The notes: generated from the sequence alone by a model not told the origin. Shown: positions 38,039-47,906, counted from the stretch's first letter. The stretch is 64,000 nt of DNA from Bacillus sp. AFS073361 (GCF_002567005.1 NZ_NUZU01000031.1:4523-68522); one strand, 5' to 3'. Translations and numbers: made by a program.

Positions 38039-40418
38039 TTACTTTTTTTGCTCGAGGCTTTGGTAAACAGCCATCATATCTCGTTTATTCAACTCGCGAA
38101 TACGATTGAAAATAGGAATCTCTGCGACTGATTCCATACATTCAGGAACCACATCACTTACTTTTCCAGTCAACCATGTTTGGACATCAAAACCTTCAAC
38201 GATTTCTTTACGTCCCTCATCATTGATGCCACTGGCAGAACAACTCACACATGGGATGGATAATTTATGCACTCCCTCATGGAGATTATCTTCTGAAATG
38301 ACTTTCTTCCCTTTACAAAATGGGCAGGGATGACTCGCCTTAATTTTGTTAATTTGGGTAACAATTTTTTTGTAGCCAAACGCCTCATACACATAGGTGA
38401 GTTTCTTGTATTTACCATTGGTGAAATACTTATCAATGATGGTTTCTCTCGTCTCGAAGATGTTGGCAAAATCACATATAGTGAGTTGATTCTTGTTGCT
38501 AATCGATTCGACATTGCCTTTAATATTGCCCCAGAAAGGTAAAACATTTTGTAAAACCACTTCATAGTGGGAAAAGCTTGCAAGTTCTAATTCAAACATT
38601 TTCAGTGAGACTTGTATTTCCCGAGGAAGTAACGATACATCTTCGGTAAGTGTCATTTCGCCGCCAACAATCGATTTTAGCTTTTCGAGTTCTGGTAACT
38701 TCCCGACTATTTTTAGAACTTGATTAATGGGCTGTTGAATCAGGTCACGAATATCTGTATCCCCAAATAATAGTTTTTTATGATGTTTAAGGACGGTTCC
38801 TTGACAGACTGGACAGATCATCATTTCTTTTGATGCTTTCATTTGCTCTTTAATAATCGATTTCGAAAAAAACATATAACGCCCAATGATGAAATTAAAA
38901 CCTTCCCACATTCTCGAAGCCTTGCCCGCTTTATCATAAAAGGACTTTTCCCAATATCCATATAAAAAGGTATGCTTTTCTGCATCTGTCATCTCATTAA
39001 AGCTTTTACTAATGTCTTGACCAAGTTCATTCTTAATCTCATCAAAAAGGAATTGCAATTTGGGATATTGATAATATTTTAATACTTCCATTACGTCTGG
39101 ATGTAGTAAGCCATCCCAGAATGGGACATTTTTATCTTGAATAACTACGTCTATATCAAATTTTTCAATAACCCGTCGCCCAGAACAAGATGGACAATGA
39201 TTGTCTTGATGATAGAAATCGAAGCTTCTCGTATCTTTATTGGTCGGATGAGCAGCCACGATATGGTTGATCAATCCACCTATCTCATAGAGAAAACTAT
39301 ATTGACTATACAAATGCCTTTCAAGATCAATGGCGATGACGGGTGCAATGGTGTCAGATTCGAATTCACCATAAATCAGCCGAGCCATTGATGATAAGCT
39401 TTTTAAGATGCCGCCCTTATAGATGTTTTCTGCATTCTTAAAATAGCTCATATGATTTTCTGTTAAATAATGAATGCCATTTTTTGACTTAAGAGTGGAA
39501 GAAATATGCTCTGGCGACACTTCAACTTCTTCGTTTCTTTGGCGATAATACACGTCATGAACGACAACATCAAGATGTTCCACAGGCTCAAGCTGTCTTT
39601 TACCAAAATCAACAATAAAATCAGAGCTATCTAACATATAGTCATTATGTTCAATCATCATGATAGAAACCGAATCATCTTCAAGGATAACCCTTACACT
39701 ATCAATAAATTGGTTTAAAATATTTTGAGATAATCCTTTTGAAGGTTCATCAAAAATAAACATCGTATGTGGATGTCTTGAGTTCCCAAACAGCTCCGAA
39801 ACTAAGTGAACACACTGAAATTCACCCGTCGATAAAGTTTGTGTCTTTCTTTCCAACGTTAAATACCCAAGACCAAGTTTGATCAATAAGCTTAAACGTT
39901 TATGTGCGATGTCCTCATTTGGCAGTTCATCGATAATATCCTCAATCGAACGTTGAAAAATATCATCAATTTCTTCACTATATTTTGTAAGTTTCTTTTT
40001 AATATCAAGAAATGTTGCAACGGTTGACCGGCTGGTAATGGATTGATTTCGATCTTGTCCCACAATGACCAGTTTATCTTTTGGATAGCGCTGCAGAAAA
40101 TCTTTGGCGATACACTCATTAACCAGTGTAGATTTCCCACACCCAGATTCTCCTGTAAAAGTTACCAGTCTATTTTTCGGGATCTGAATTTCAGCCATTT
40201 GGATATTGCGACAGTAAAGGTCCTTAAACTGATAGTATTCTGTTGGATTTTCCTGAATTCGGCCCCACACAATAGGCTTTGGACGTGGTGATTCCTCAAC
40301 TATTTTTCCTCCATATTTGCCACTGCAAGGACCAAAGAACAATTCCTAACGACTTATCAATAGGTAGTTCTGCATCTAATTTGTTAATATTATTGGCAAT
40401 TAATTCATTTATCTTCAT
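38039..40418 (-). pseudogene. UvrA-like ABC ATPase, frameshifted near the N-terminus
   Basis: Relative of excinuclease subunit A. Translation should start at ATG 40418 (AGAGGAAA upstream; MKINELIANNINKLDAELPIDKSLGIV), but that frame shifts near 40343-40330 and stops. The main frame, 767 codons open from 40342, continues with FFGPCSGKYGGKIVEES. One extra base explains it. The rest is intact: Walker A TGESGCGKST (about 60), signature LSTGEFQ, Walker B FIFDEPSKGLS, then CxxC modules (CPSC, CPVC, CPFC, CVSC). No second Walker A is seen, unlike true UvrA with two ATP sites. Either a sequencing slip, a programmed shift, a TTG start at 40342, or a decaying gene. Confidence 0.72.
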
Positions 40419-40488
40419 TGTTATTTCCTCTGGATTCTGTAAATTTACTGCTTTCATGTTACCATAAGTACAACATACAAAAAAATAA

Positions 40489-40518
40489 AAACTCGTCCAA
40501 TAAATAGAACGAGTTTTG
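40489..40518. terminator. Terminator, mainly for the minus-strand small gene
   Basis: AAAACTCGT / ACGAGTTTT stem, T-rich on the minus strand after it. Confidence 0.75.
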
Positions 40519-40575
40519 TGATTTATTTTAATTTCCGGCTCAAGTAGTCAATTTTTTAAGGAAGATCTCTTTTTA

Positions 40576-40707
40576 TCAAAACCACAATCTTAAATGATAG
40601 TCATATTCATAAATATCAACGTTTTCTTCCTCTTCTTTTTTAGGGTTACACTCATCACAAGGTTCTTCCGCCTGGTTATGTTTACATTGTTCAAATAAAA
40701 GTTCCAT
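40576..40707 (-). CDS. Small acidic Cys-containing protein, 43 residues
   Basis: Not in usual length cut-offs. ATG 40707 with AGGGGA 7 nt upstream; reads MELLFEQCKHNQAEEPCDEC, then a Lys/Glu-rich linker and YEYDYHLRLWF, TGA. Cys8, Cys17 and Cys20 with His10 could bind zinc. A terminator lies 58 bp downstream and the UvrA-like gene starts 158 bp further. Family not recognised. Confidence 0.6.
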   Translation of the reverse strand: MELLFEQCKHNQAEEPCDECNPKKEEEENVDIYEYDYHLRLWF

Positions 40708-40787
40708 GTTTATGTCCCCTTTCTCTCTTCTTACTTTCTATTTTAATGGAAGCGTTTCCAATTGTCTTGTGGTTTTTATTGGAAATC

Positions 40788-40831
40788 ATCGGGGAGAGCG
40801 ATTTACATAAAGTAAGAGCGCCCTCCCCGAT
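40788..40831 (-). terminator. Hairpin after the proline iminopeptidase gene
   Basis: ATCGGGGAG / CTCCCCGAT, 9-bp perfect stem with a long loop. The T run after it on the minus strand is poor, so termination is probable but not certain. Confidence 0.55.
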
Positions 40832-40853
40832 AATTCTAAGCAAGCTTTTGAAT

Positions 40854-41726
40854 TTAAAGAGAATCAATTTTTCTCAGGAAGTCCCCTGACACTCTTAAAA
40901 ACTCATCGGGCTCCTCCACATACGGCATATGAGCACTGTGCTCATAGACATGGAACGATGAACCAGGTGTTAAAGTGCTGTAGTACTGTGTTGTTTCTGG
41001 AGTAGCCTCATCAAACCGACCACATGTATATAATGTGGGACAGGTGATTTCCTTTAATTGTGGTGTACAATCAAATTCCTTCAAATTCCCGCGAACAGTA
41101 AATTCAGAAGGTCCCCACATGATATTGTATACTTCAGGATTTCTATTTTGAGAGCCTTGCTTTAACCAGTCGGGATATGGATCTAAACGGCAGACAAAGG
41201 TTTTGTTAAATTCGTCTGTTGCCTTTTTAAAATCCTCTGAATCAGTCGTACCATTTTCTTCGCACCTTTTAATGGTTTCCTGAATTTCTTGAGGCAACTT
41301 TTCAAGGTTACGTCTTTGATCCTGCTCCCATAAAGGAGCACTTAAACATGGGCTTGAAAAAATAACACTTTTCACACCATTAGGTTTGGTCAAACAATAG
41401 GCTGCTGCGAGCGTCGTCCCCCAAGAATGGCCTAGAATATGTACTTTTTCAAGATTGAGGGCTTGTCTCACCTGGCCCAACTCCTCAACAAATCTTTCAA
41501 TTCTCCATAATGTTTGATCAGTTGGCCGATCTGATTTCCCGCATCCTAATTGATCGTAAAAGATTACGGCCCGGTCCTCTGACAGAGCCTTTAAACCTTG
41601 GAGCGAATAGCAGGACGATCCTGGCCCACCGTGCAGAATAATGACCGGAGTTCCTTCGGCATTTTTTTTAAAAAGTTGATACGCAACCCTTCCCCCGGTT
41701 ACATCAATGTATCCTTCTTCAAACAT
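40854..41726 (-). CDS. Proline iminopeptidase-family alpha/beta hydrolase
   Basis: 290 residues. Oxyanion motif HGGPGSS, nucleophile Ser101 in GHSWGT, catalytic Asp in GRFDEATPE and His in EHSAHMPYVEEP are all present. The family (peptidase S33) removes N-terminal proline. ATG 41726 has AGGGGA at 8 nt and is preferred over 41732. Cytoplasmic, single gene. Confidence 0.9.
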   Translation of the reverse strand: MFEEGYIDVTGGRVAYQLFKKNAEGTPVIILHGGPGSSCYSLQGLKALSEDRAVIFYDQLGCGKSDRPTDQTLWRIERFVEELGQVRQALNLEKVHILGHSWGTTLAAAYCLTKPNGVKSVIFSSPCLSAPLWEQDQRRNLEKLPQEIQETIKRCEENGTTDSEDFKKATDEFNKTFVCRLDPYPDWLKQGSQNRNPEVYNIMWGPSEFTVRGNLKEFDCTPQLKEITCPTLYTCGRFDEATPETTQYYSTLTPGSSFHVYEHSAHMPYVEEPDEFLRVSGDFLRKIDSL

Positions 41727-42031
41727 AAACATTCCCCTTTTATTTTTTTATGTTCCTTTAATTCAGTATTTCAACATCGATATTAAAATACCCTGTTTTT
41801 ATATTTGAAAATCGTATAGGTATAGTAGAAGTTAGAGGGGAAATAAGGTAATTAGTCTTTCATCAATGAACGTGTATAAACTATTTTGTTTCAGAAGTCT
41901 TGTTATTTTCATCCAACAAAAAGGTAACTACATGAATTATTGATTATCCGGACAACATAGAGAGGTGCTGTGTTAAAGGGAAGGTGGCACTTTGTATGAA
42001 TAAACTTACTTATACACTGAGGAGGGCAACG

Positions 42032-42544
42032 ATGGGAATATTAAGCGGAAATCCGAAAGAAGAACCATTACACTACGGAGAAGTCTTTGACATTTGGTCA
42101 TCACAATTAGTTGGAAATGGTATGATTGCTGGATATCAGACGATGTTAAATCATGCCGGTGACGATGATTTAAAGAAATTATTAGTTGAAGCAATTGAAA
42201 TCGGTCAGCAGGAAAAGAAACAAGTGGAAGAACTTTTAAAAGAAAATGGTATTGGCTTACCACCAGCAGCACCTGAGCCTCCTGAAGCATGCCTAGAAGA
42301 AATCCCTGTTGGAGCAAGAATTCCCGACCCTGCTATTGCCGCTACACTTTCTGCTGATATAGCTGCAGGACTAGTTTTATGCAGTCAGGCAATCGGAAAA
42401 TCAATCAGAGAAGATGTAGCGTTGATGTACGCACAATTTCATGCTCAAAAGGTCGCTCTTGGTGGAAAGGTGCTTCGTTTAAATAAAGAAAAAGGATGGT
42501 TAATTCCTCCTCCATTACATCTTAACAAACACCATGATTGTTAA
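42032..42544 (+). CDS. DUF3231 family protein (single domain)
   Basis: 170 residues, ferritin-like helical DUF3231 domain (HYGEVFDIWSSQLVGNGMIAGYQTMLNHAGDDDLKKLL; QAIGKSIREDVALMYAQFHAQKVALGGKVL). The family is common in spore formers, function unknown. GAGGAGGG lies before ATG 42032; the in-frame ATG at 41984 has no such site. A two-domain relative is at 50133-51158. Confidence 0.82.
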   Translation: MGILSGNPKEEPLHYGEVFDIWSSQLVGNGMIAGYQTMLNHAGDDDLKKLLVEAIEIGQQEKKQVEELLKENGIGLPPAAPEPPEACLEEIPVGARIPDPAIAATLSADIAAGLVLCSQAIGKSIREDVALMYAQFHAQKVALGGKVLRLNKEKGWLIPPPLHLNKHHDC

Positions 42545-42552
42545 CTCGTTAG

Positions 42553-42583
42553 AAAACACGGTTATCTCTAGCCGTGTTTTTTT
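42553..42583 (+). terminator. Rho-independent terminator
   Basis: AAAACACGG / CCGTGTTTT stem followed by Ts. Confidence 0.88.
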
Positions 42584-42661
42584 CTGTTCTAAATTTTCAA
42601 GTAACATGGAACACCCATTTGGTATAATAATTATCATATAAGTAATAGTTGAGGTGGCACC

Positions 42662-44614
42662 ATGAAAAAGACAATTGGAATGTTTGCTCACGTCGATGCT
42701 GGAAAAACAACATTGGCAGAACAGCTGCTCTACCATACGAAAACGATTAGACAAAGAGGTCGTGTCGATCATCAAGATACCTTTCTTGATACACATGACA
42801 TAGAAAAACAACGAGGAATTACAGTATTTGCCGATCAGGCGGTGTTTTCATATAACGAATCCACCTATTATCTGATAGATACTCCTGGACATGTCGACTT
42901 CTCGCCTGAAATGGAACGGGCGATTCAAGTGATGGATTACGCCATAGTGATTATTAGTGCAGTAGAAGGCATCGAGGGACACACCGAAACCGTTTGGAAT
43001 CTGCTGCAAAAACATGCCGTCCCCACATTTTTCTTTATCAACAAAATTGATCGTGTGGGTGCCGATTCCGAACGAGTTTTAAACGAAATTCGCAGCTACT
43101 TAACCACAGATGTTTTTGATATCACTGACATTCTGACGGATGGTGAAATGAATGACGAACTGATTGAATTTATTGCTGAGCGGAATGAATCCCTTTTGGA
43201 AATATACATGGAATCCGGATATCAACCCCATCTTTGGTTAGAAACGATAAGGAAACTAGTAAAAGAACAACAACTTTTCCCATGTGCGATTGGATCCGCT
43301 TTACAAGATATCGGTGTTAACAGCTTTCTTGAAAAAATGGAACTATTAACTACTACAAATTATCCAAATGAAGAACCCTTTGCGGGACGTGTATACAAGA
43401 TTCGCTATGATGAAAAAGGAACACGAATGACGTTTATTAAGGCACTGCGCGGGACATTAAAAGTAAGGGATGAATTATATTACAGTGTGGATGAAAATCT
43501 GCTCCACGAGAAAATCACTCAAATTAGACTTTATAATGGAAATAAATTTAAAACAGCCGACCAAGTAACAGCAGGAGATATTTTCGCTGTAATTGGATTG
43601 TCGGCCGCTGCAGCTGGAGATGGTTTGGGGACATTAGAAGAAAAAGCAGAATACGAGATGGTCTCTGCTCTAAAATCCAAGGTTCTATTTGAACCATCGA
43701 TGAATGTGAAAGAAGTGTTGAGGTATTTTAACATGTTAAATGCCGAAGATCCTGCTTTAAATGTCAGCTGGGAAGAACGCACCCAGGAGATCCACATCCA
43801 CGTCATGGGGGTCATTCAACTTGAAGTTCTGAAACATGTCATTAAGGAACGCTTTTCTTTTGATGTCTCATTTGCAGATCCAGAAATCTTATATAAAGAA
43901 ACCATTGATTCAACGGTGATTGGTTATGGTCATTTTGAGCCGCTTGGCCATTATGCCGAAGTGCATCTTAAATTAGAGCCGTGCGGGCGAAACACCGGGA
44001 TTTCTTTCGAAAGTGTGTGTCATACCGATGATTTACCTGTTGGGACACAAAACGTTATTCATAATCACCTGTTTGAATGGGAGCATCATGGATTACTAAC
44101 TGGGTCTCCTATTACAGACCTAAAGATCACCTTGGTAACGGGACGGGCCCATGTCAAACATACCTCTGGGGGGGACTTTAGAGAGGCAACTTTCCGTGCT
44201 TTGCGGCAAGGTCTTGAAAAAGCAAACAATATTCTGCTGGAACCATTTTATGATTTTAAAATCCGAGTGAATTTAGAACATATGGGAAAAGTGTTAACAG
44301 ACATTCAAAATGCACGCGGCAGCTTTAACGCTCCTATGACCGAAGGAAATAAAACCTTCATAACTGGCAAAGTTCCCGTTGCTACCTTTATGAATTATGG
44401 CCCTGAGTTCGCCTCGATTACGCAAGGGAAAGGTTCTCTAAATCTGGTTTTCGGTGGTTATTACCCTTGCCATAATCAAAATGAAGTAATGGCAAGAATT
44501 AATTACAATAAGGATGCAGATCCCGAATACACATCGTCGTCCATCTTTTGCTCCAAAGGGCAAAGCTATTCCGTGCCATGGAATGAAGTTGAAGATGAAA
44601 TGCATTGTTTGTAG
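42662..44614 (+). CDS. TetM-like translational GTPase (ribosomal-protection family, function uncertain)
   Basis: 650 residues with EF-G/TetM layout. GTPase motifs: AHVDAGKTT (9-17), DTPGHVDF, NKIDR; then domains II to V. Length and order fit Tet(M)/Tet(O). However the domain IV loop that displaces tetracycline (YYSPVSTP in Tet(M)) reads GRAHVKHTSGGDFRE here, lacking the key Ser-Pro-Val region. Resistance is therefore doubtful; it may be a native ribosome factor. GAGGTGG before the ATG. No transfer genes nearby and base use is like its neighbours. Confidence 0.85.
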   Translation: MKKTIGMFAHVDAGKTTLAEQLLYHTKTIRQRGRVDHQDTFLDTHDIEKQRGITVFADQAVFSYNESTYYLIDTPGHVDFSPEMERAIQVMDYAIVIISAVEGIEGHTETVWNLLQKHAVPTFFFINKIDRVGADSERVLNEIRSYLTTDVFDITDILTDGEMNDELIEFIAERNESLLEIYMESGYQPHLWLETIRKLVKEQQLFPCAIGSALQDIGVNSFLEKMELLTTTNYPNEEPFAGRVYKIRYDEKGTRMTFIKALRGTLKVRDELYYSVDENLLHEKITQIRLYNGNKFKTADQVTAGDIFAVIGLSAAAAGDGLGTLEEKAEYEMVSALKSKVLFEPSMNVKEVLRYFNMLNAEDPALNVSWEERTQEIHIHVMGVIQLEVLKHVIKERFSFDVSFADPEILYKETIDSTVIGYGHFEPLGHYAEVHLKLEPCGRNTGISFESVCHTDDLPVGTQNVIHNHLFEWEHHGLLTGSPITDLKITLVTGRAHVKHTSGGDFREATFRALRQGLEKANNILLEPFYDFKIRVNLEHMGKVLTDIQNARGSFNAPMTEGNKTFITGKVPVATFMNYGPEFASITQGKGSLNLVFGGYYPCHNQNEVMARINYNKDADPEYTSSSIFCSKGQSYSVPWNEVEDEMHCL

Positions 44615-44637
44615 GGGGGACTTGGGTTTAAGAAATG

Positions 44638-44851
44638 TTTATTGATAACAGTCTCTTTAATTTTTCGATGAGTTCGGTCGTCAAGAACCGCTATTGACGA
44701 CCGTCTATTTATTTTTTTCGATAGATTCGGTCATCAAGGAGACTTATTGACGACTTTACCTTCTCATTTTTGATAGATTCGGTTGTCTATATCCCCTATT
44801 GACGACTTTCCCTTCTCTTTTATCATAACTTCGGTCGTCAATACCCATTTC
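44638..44851. repeat. 52-bp tandem hairpin repeat array
   Basis: TTCGGT(C/T)(G/A)TC begins units at 44673, 44726, 44778 and 44830 (spacing 53, 52, 52), with a half unit before. Each unit holds a GTCGTCAA ... TTGACGAC inverted repeat, best in unit 1 (GGTCGTCAA 44676-44684 / TTGACGACC 44694-44702), followed by a T/C-rich stretch. It fills the gap between the convergent TetM-like and pentapeptide genes. No gene lies in it. Confidence 0.8.
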
Positions 44852-44862
44852 TTAACCTAATC

Positions 44863-45687
44863 TCAATCTCCTATCCAATGATCAGGTCTTTTTATGGCAG
44901 ATGGTAATATAGTTCTAAGATCCCCCTTTGCTGAATTGACTTGCGCTTGCGTCAGAAATAAACTATCTGTAAGATTAGCTCCACGTAAATCCGCATCTCT
45001 CAAGTCTGCACCAATCAAATCTGCCCATCGCAAATCAGATTTCCTTAGATCTGCTGCAATGAGCAAGGCCCCCCTTAAATTAGTTCCTCTAAGGTCAGCT
45101 CCTGTTAACTTGGCGCCAATGAAGTCCCTCTTTTTTATGTTCTTCTTTGGCGAAATCTTTGCGCGCACAAGTTCACTTGTGCGGAGAAGCAACTCATTTA
45201 CTATGGCTCTATGTGCAGGAACATTTAACGCTATGATGGAAGAAGAATTTAGAGTTGTAAGCCGTTCCGTTTCTTGAAAAGCAGTTTTCAATTCTTTTGA
45301 AATTGGCTGCGCCTCTTCTAAACCAAGCGCTTCATTCAAGTAACAAAGCATTTCATGAAGTTGTTGCATAATCGGAAATACCTCAAACATTTCTTTGGCT
45401 AAAGATGGATCATCTCGCCAATCGATTCCGTTATAGGTAACTTGCGAAACCTTTTGGCCTGCACCAAAACACTCATATCCCACACAGCCTCTAAATCCTT
45501 CGTTTCTAAGATTCTTATGGATCCTACACCGAAAATCGGATTGCAAATTTGAACATGGCGTACCTGCTTCTTTATCTACGGCAAAGTCAGCAGACTTCGC
45601 AAAAGGCAATGCCACACAGCACAATCCAAAACAATTCAAACAATCGGCACGTAAACCATCATTATTTTTAATAAGTTGTCTAGACAA
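44863..45687 (-). CDS. Pentapeptide-repeat protein with Cys-rich N-terminus
   Basis: 274 residues. The N-terminal 85 residues have about ten Cys (CLNCFGLCC, CSNL, CRIH, CVGYEC), suggesting metal binding. A helical middle (95-190) is followed by A(D/N)LRx pentapeptide repeats (about 190-245: GADLRGTNLRGALLIAADLR...), which fold as a right-handed beta helix, as in Qnr and MfpA. TTG start behind AGGAGGGG. Convergent with the TetM-like gene. Function unknown. Confidence 0.83.
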   Translation of the reverse strand: MSRQLIKNNDGLRADCLNCFGLCCVALPFAKSADFAVDKEAGTPCSNLQSDFRCRIHKNLRNEGFRGCVGYECFGAGQKVSQVTYNGIDWRDDPSLAKEMFEVFPIMQQLHEMLCYLNEALGLEEAQPISKELKTAFQETERLTTLNSSSIIALNVPAHRAIVNELLLRTSELVRAKISPKKNIKKRDFIGAKLTGADLRGTNLRGALLIAADLRKSDLRWADLIGADLRDADLRGANLTDSLFLTQAQVNSAKGDLRTILPSAIKRPDHWIGD

Positions 45688-45721
45688 TCAAACCCCTCCT
45701 ACTATTCTTCTAATTTACCAC

Positions 45722-45759
45722 AAAAACCTCTCATCTATAAAATTAGATAAGAGGTTTTT
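45722..45759. terminator. Terminator between MFS and pentapeptide genes
   Basis: AAAAACCTCT / AGAGGTTTTT stem with inner ATCTA/TAGAT. Confidence 0.85.
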
Positions 45760-45773
45760 CACATGAAGTCTAT

Positions 45774-46979
45774 TTAAGTTAAAGCTTTTCTTTTAAGCGC
45801 ACGGCTGTTTAAATTTTTTTCATTCCAATAGGCCATTCCGCATGCAATGAATAATAAAATACCTGTTACGATAAAGACACTGTGAACAGGGAAGATTCCA
45901 CCCAAAAATCCACCAACGATTGGACCGATCATCCCGCCGATTTGGTTGGCTGTTTGGTTTAAACTAAATGCGCGCCCACGGAAATCCTCAGGTGTAGATT
46001 TAACAACAAGACCATTAAGAGCAGGAAAAACGGCACAGAAGAATATTCCAAACACAAAGCGCATCAACGAAAATCCCCAAATTTGGCTGAATAATATTTG
46101 AGTGATGGTTCCAATTCCACCGCCTAGTAAACCAATAAATAAGACTCGTTGAAATCCAACTTTGTCTGCCCATTTTCCCCAAAAAGGAGCAAATAGCGCA
46201 CTGGCAATCCCAGGAAGTGAGAACACAACTCCAGCTAGCAGCGAGGCGTTTTCAGACGACCCTCCCAAGTTTACAACATATAATGGGAGCACAGGCTCGA
46301 TAGTCATGATGGAACAACTGGTAACCACCGTGAGGATGAGAACAAGAAAGAATGGACGATTTGTCACGGCCAATTTAAAATCATTTCTAACAGAACCACG
46401 AACCTTACTTGGCGTAAAATTTTCCTCGACTACCCAAAAAATAATGAGGAGAGTGGCAAGGAAAACAATGATACCAGCACTGGCAAAGGCCCACCGATTC
46501 CCCACTAAATGAGAAATCCCTCCTCCTAACAAGGGACCAAGAATACTCCCTGAGGCCGACGCTGACGAAATAAGCGAAAGAGCGTAACCCACCTTGTTTC
46601 CAGGTGTATTGGTACCAATCAACGCGATGGCTCCTGGAATGAAACCACTTAATAATCCCTGCAAGATTCGTAGAACTAGTATTTGATAGGGATTGGTGAC
46701 AAAAGCCATTAACGTATAGATAGCAAAGAGGGCAAAACCTGCCCGAATAATCATCGGTTTCCGCCCGTATTTATCCGCCATCCTGCCCCAAAACGGTGAG
46801 GCGATCGCCCCAGAAAAGAAGGCTGCACTGAATAACAATCCTGCCCACAATTCCGTATGTTCATGTACACCAATTTGCAAAAGGAAAATGGGCAAAAAGG
46901 GAATGACCATGGAAAAGCTTGCTGCTGTAAAAAAGACTCCGATCCAAAGCACCCACAAATTACGTTTCCAGTTTAGCAT
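45774..46979 (-). CDS. MFS multidrug-type efflux transporter (12 TM)
   Basis: 401 residues, two six-helix halves each with motif A (GRMADKYGRKPMI; GKWADKVGFQRVL) and motif C-like GPLLGGGISH/GPIVGGFLGG. Resembles DHA1 drug:H+ antiporters. GGAGTATC before the ATG. Substrate unknown. Confidence 0.86.
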   Translation of the reverse strand: MLNWKRNLWVLWIGVFFTAASFSMVIPFLPIFLLQIGVHEHTELWAGLLFSAAFFSGAIASPFWGRMADKYGRKPMIIRAGFALFAIYTLMAFVTNPYQILVLRILQGLLSGFIPGAIALIGTNTPGNKVGYALSLISSASASGSILGPLLGGGISHLVGNRWAFASAGIIVFLATLLIIFWVVEENFTPSKVRGSVRNDFKLAVTNRPFFLVLILTVVTSCSIMTIEPVLPLYVVNLGGSSENASLLAGVVFSLPGIASALFAPFWGKWADKVGFQRVLFIGLLGGGIGTITQILFSQIWGFSLMRFVFGIFFCAVFPALNGLVVKSTPEDFRGRAFSLNQTANQIGGMIGPIVGGFLGGIFPVHSVFIVTGILLFIACGMAYWNEKNLNSRALKRKALT

Positions 46980-47130
46980 GATACTCCATCTCCCAAGCCT
47001 TCATTATATTTGGTAAATTACTCCGTTGTGAATATGGTCTATAATAACATACTAGTCAATTATTTTCATTTCCGAAATATTCGCATATAGAAATTTCAAT
47101 TAAAAAGACCTGTATATTCTGCTTGCAATA

Positions 47131-47157
47131 CAAAAACCATCCAAATAAATGGATGGC
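47131..47157 (-). terminator. Terminator of the TerC gene
   Basis: CCATCCA / TGGATGG stem with TTTTTG on the minus strand. Confidence 0.8.
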
Positions 47158-47174
47158 TTTTTACACAGTACCTA

Positions 47175-47906
47175 TTACAGCGTTTTTTCATTCCCAGAAT
47201 TTTTTCTGACGTAATGGACAAGGAAGGTTCCCGAGAATACAGCAATTAAGATAGAAAAGAAAACAAATTCATCTAGTTGGTATCCAAATGCAGAAATAAT
47301 CATTTTAATTGCAATAATGGCTATTAGGACAAAAGCAGTGATTTCAACTTCAGGGACTTTTTCAATTAATATTAAGAATAATTGAGCTACCCCCCGCATC
47401 ATTAAGATCCCAATCACCCCGCCAATAAATAGGACCCACTCTTGGTTAGAGACCCCAAAAGCCGCAATCACACTATCCATACTAAAAGCAATATCCATAA
47501 GTTCCACGGTTAAGACAGTTCTCCAGAATCCGAATTTTTTAGTTTGAACTTCATCCTCACCGTCATTATTCTTGATGAAGTTTTGAACAACAATCCAAAG
47601 CAGGTAGTGTCCACCAACTATTTTTATCCAATCAATATTAACTAACGTGACCCCTACGCCGATTGCTAATATACGAAAAAAATACGCACCAAAAATCCCA
47701 TAGAACAATGCCTTTTTTCGTTGATCCTTAGGTAAAGTCTTCACTAATACAGCTAAAACGAGGGCGTTATCAGCCGATAATAACCCTTCAAGAATAATGA
47801 GGGTTCCTATCACTCCCCAACTTGTTGGGTTCGTAAGAACGTCCTTGAGGGCTTCTAGTGAAAAAAACGTGCTATAACTACTGATTAATTCATGTAGAAA
47901 CTCCAT
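47175..47906 (-). CDS. TerC family membrane protein (Mn exporter-like)
   Basis: 243 residues, about seven membrane segments. The family signatures LLSADNALVLAVLV and ELMDIAFSMDSVIAAFG carry the conserved acidic metal-binding residues. Resembles B. subtilis YceF/YkoY (MeeF/MeeY), which help export manganese and load secreted enzymes. No yybP-ykoY riboswitch is recognised upstream. AAAGGGAG precedes the ATG. Confidence 0.88.
   Translation of the reverse strand: MEFLHELISSYSTFFSLEALKDVLTNPTSWGVIGTLIILEGLLSADNALVLAVLVKTLPKDQRKKALFYGIFGAYFFRILAIGVGVTLVNIDWIKIVGGHYLLWIVVQNFIKNNDGEDEVQTKKFGFWRTVLTVELMDIAFSMDSVIAAFGVSNQEWVLFIGGVIGILMMRGVAQLFLILIEKVPEVEITAFVLIAIIAIKMIISAFGYQLDEFVFFSILIAVFSGTFLVHYVRKNSGNEKTL

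Noticed and set aside
42662..44614. Acquired tetracycline resistance gene on a mobile element
   Set aside because: No transposon, integrase or repeat borders are seen, and the drug-displacing loop is not conserved.
44638..44851. CRISPR-like look of the 52-bp array
   Set aside because: Units are imperfect along their whole length with no constant repeat plus unique spacer pattern, and no cas genes are present.
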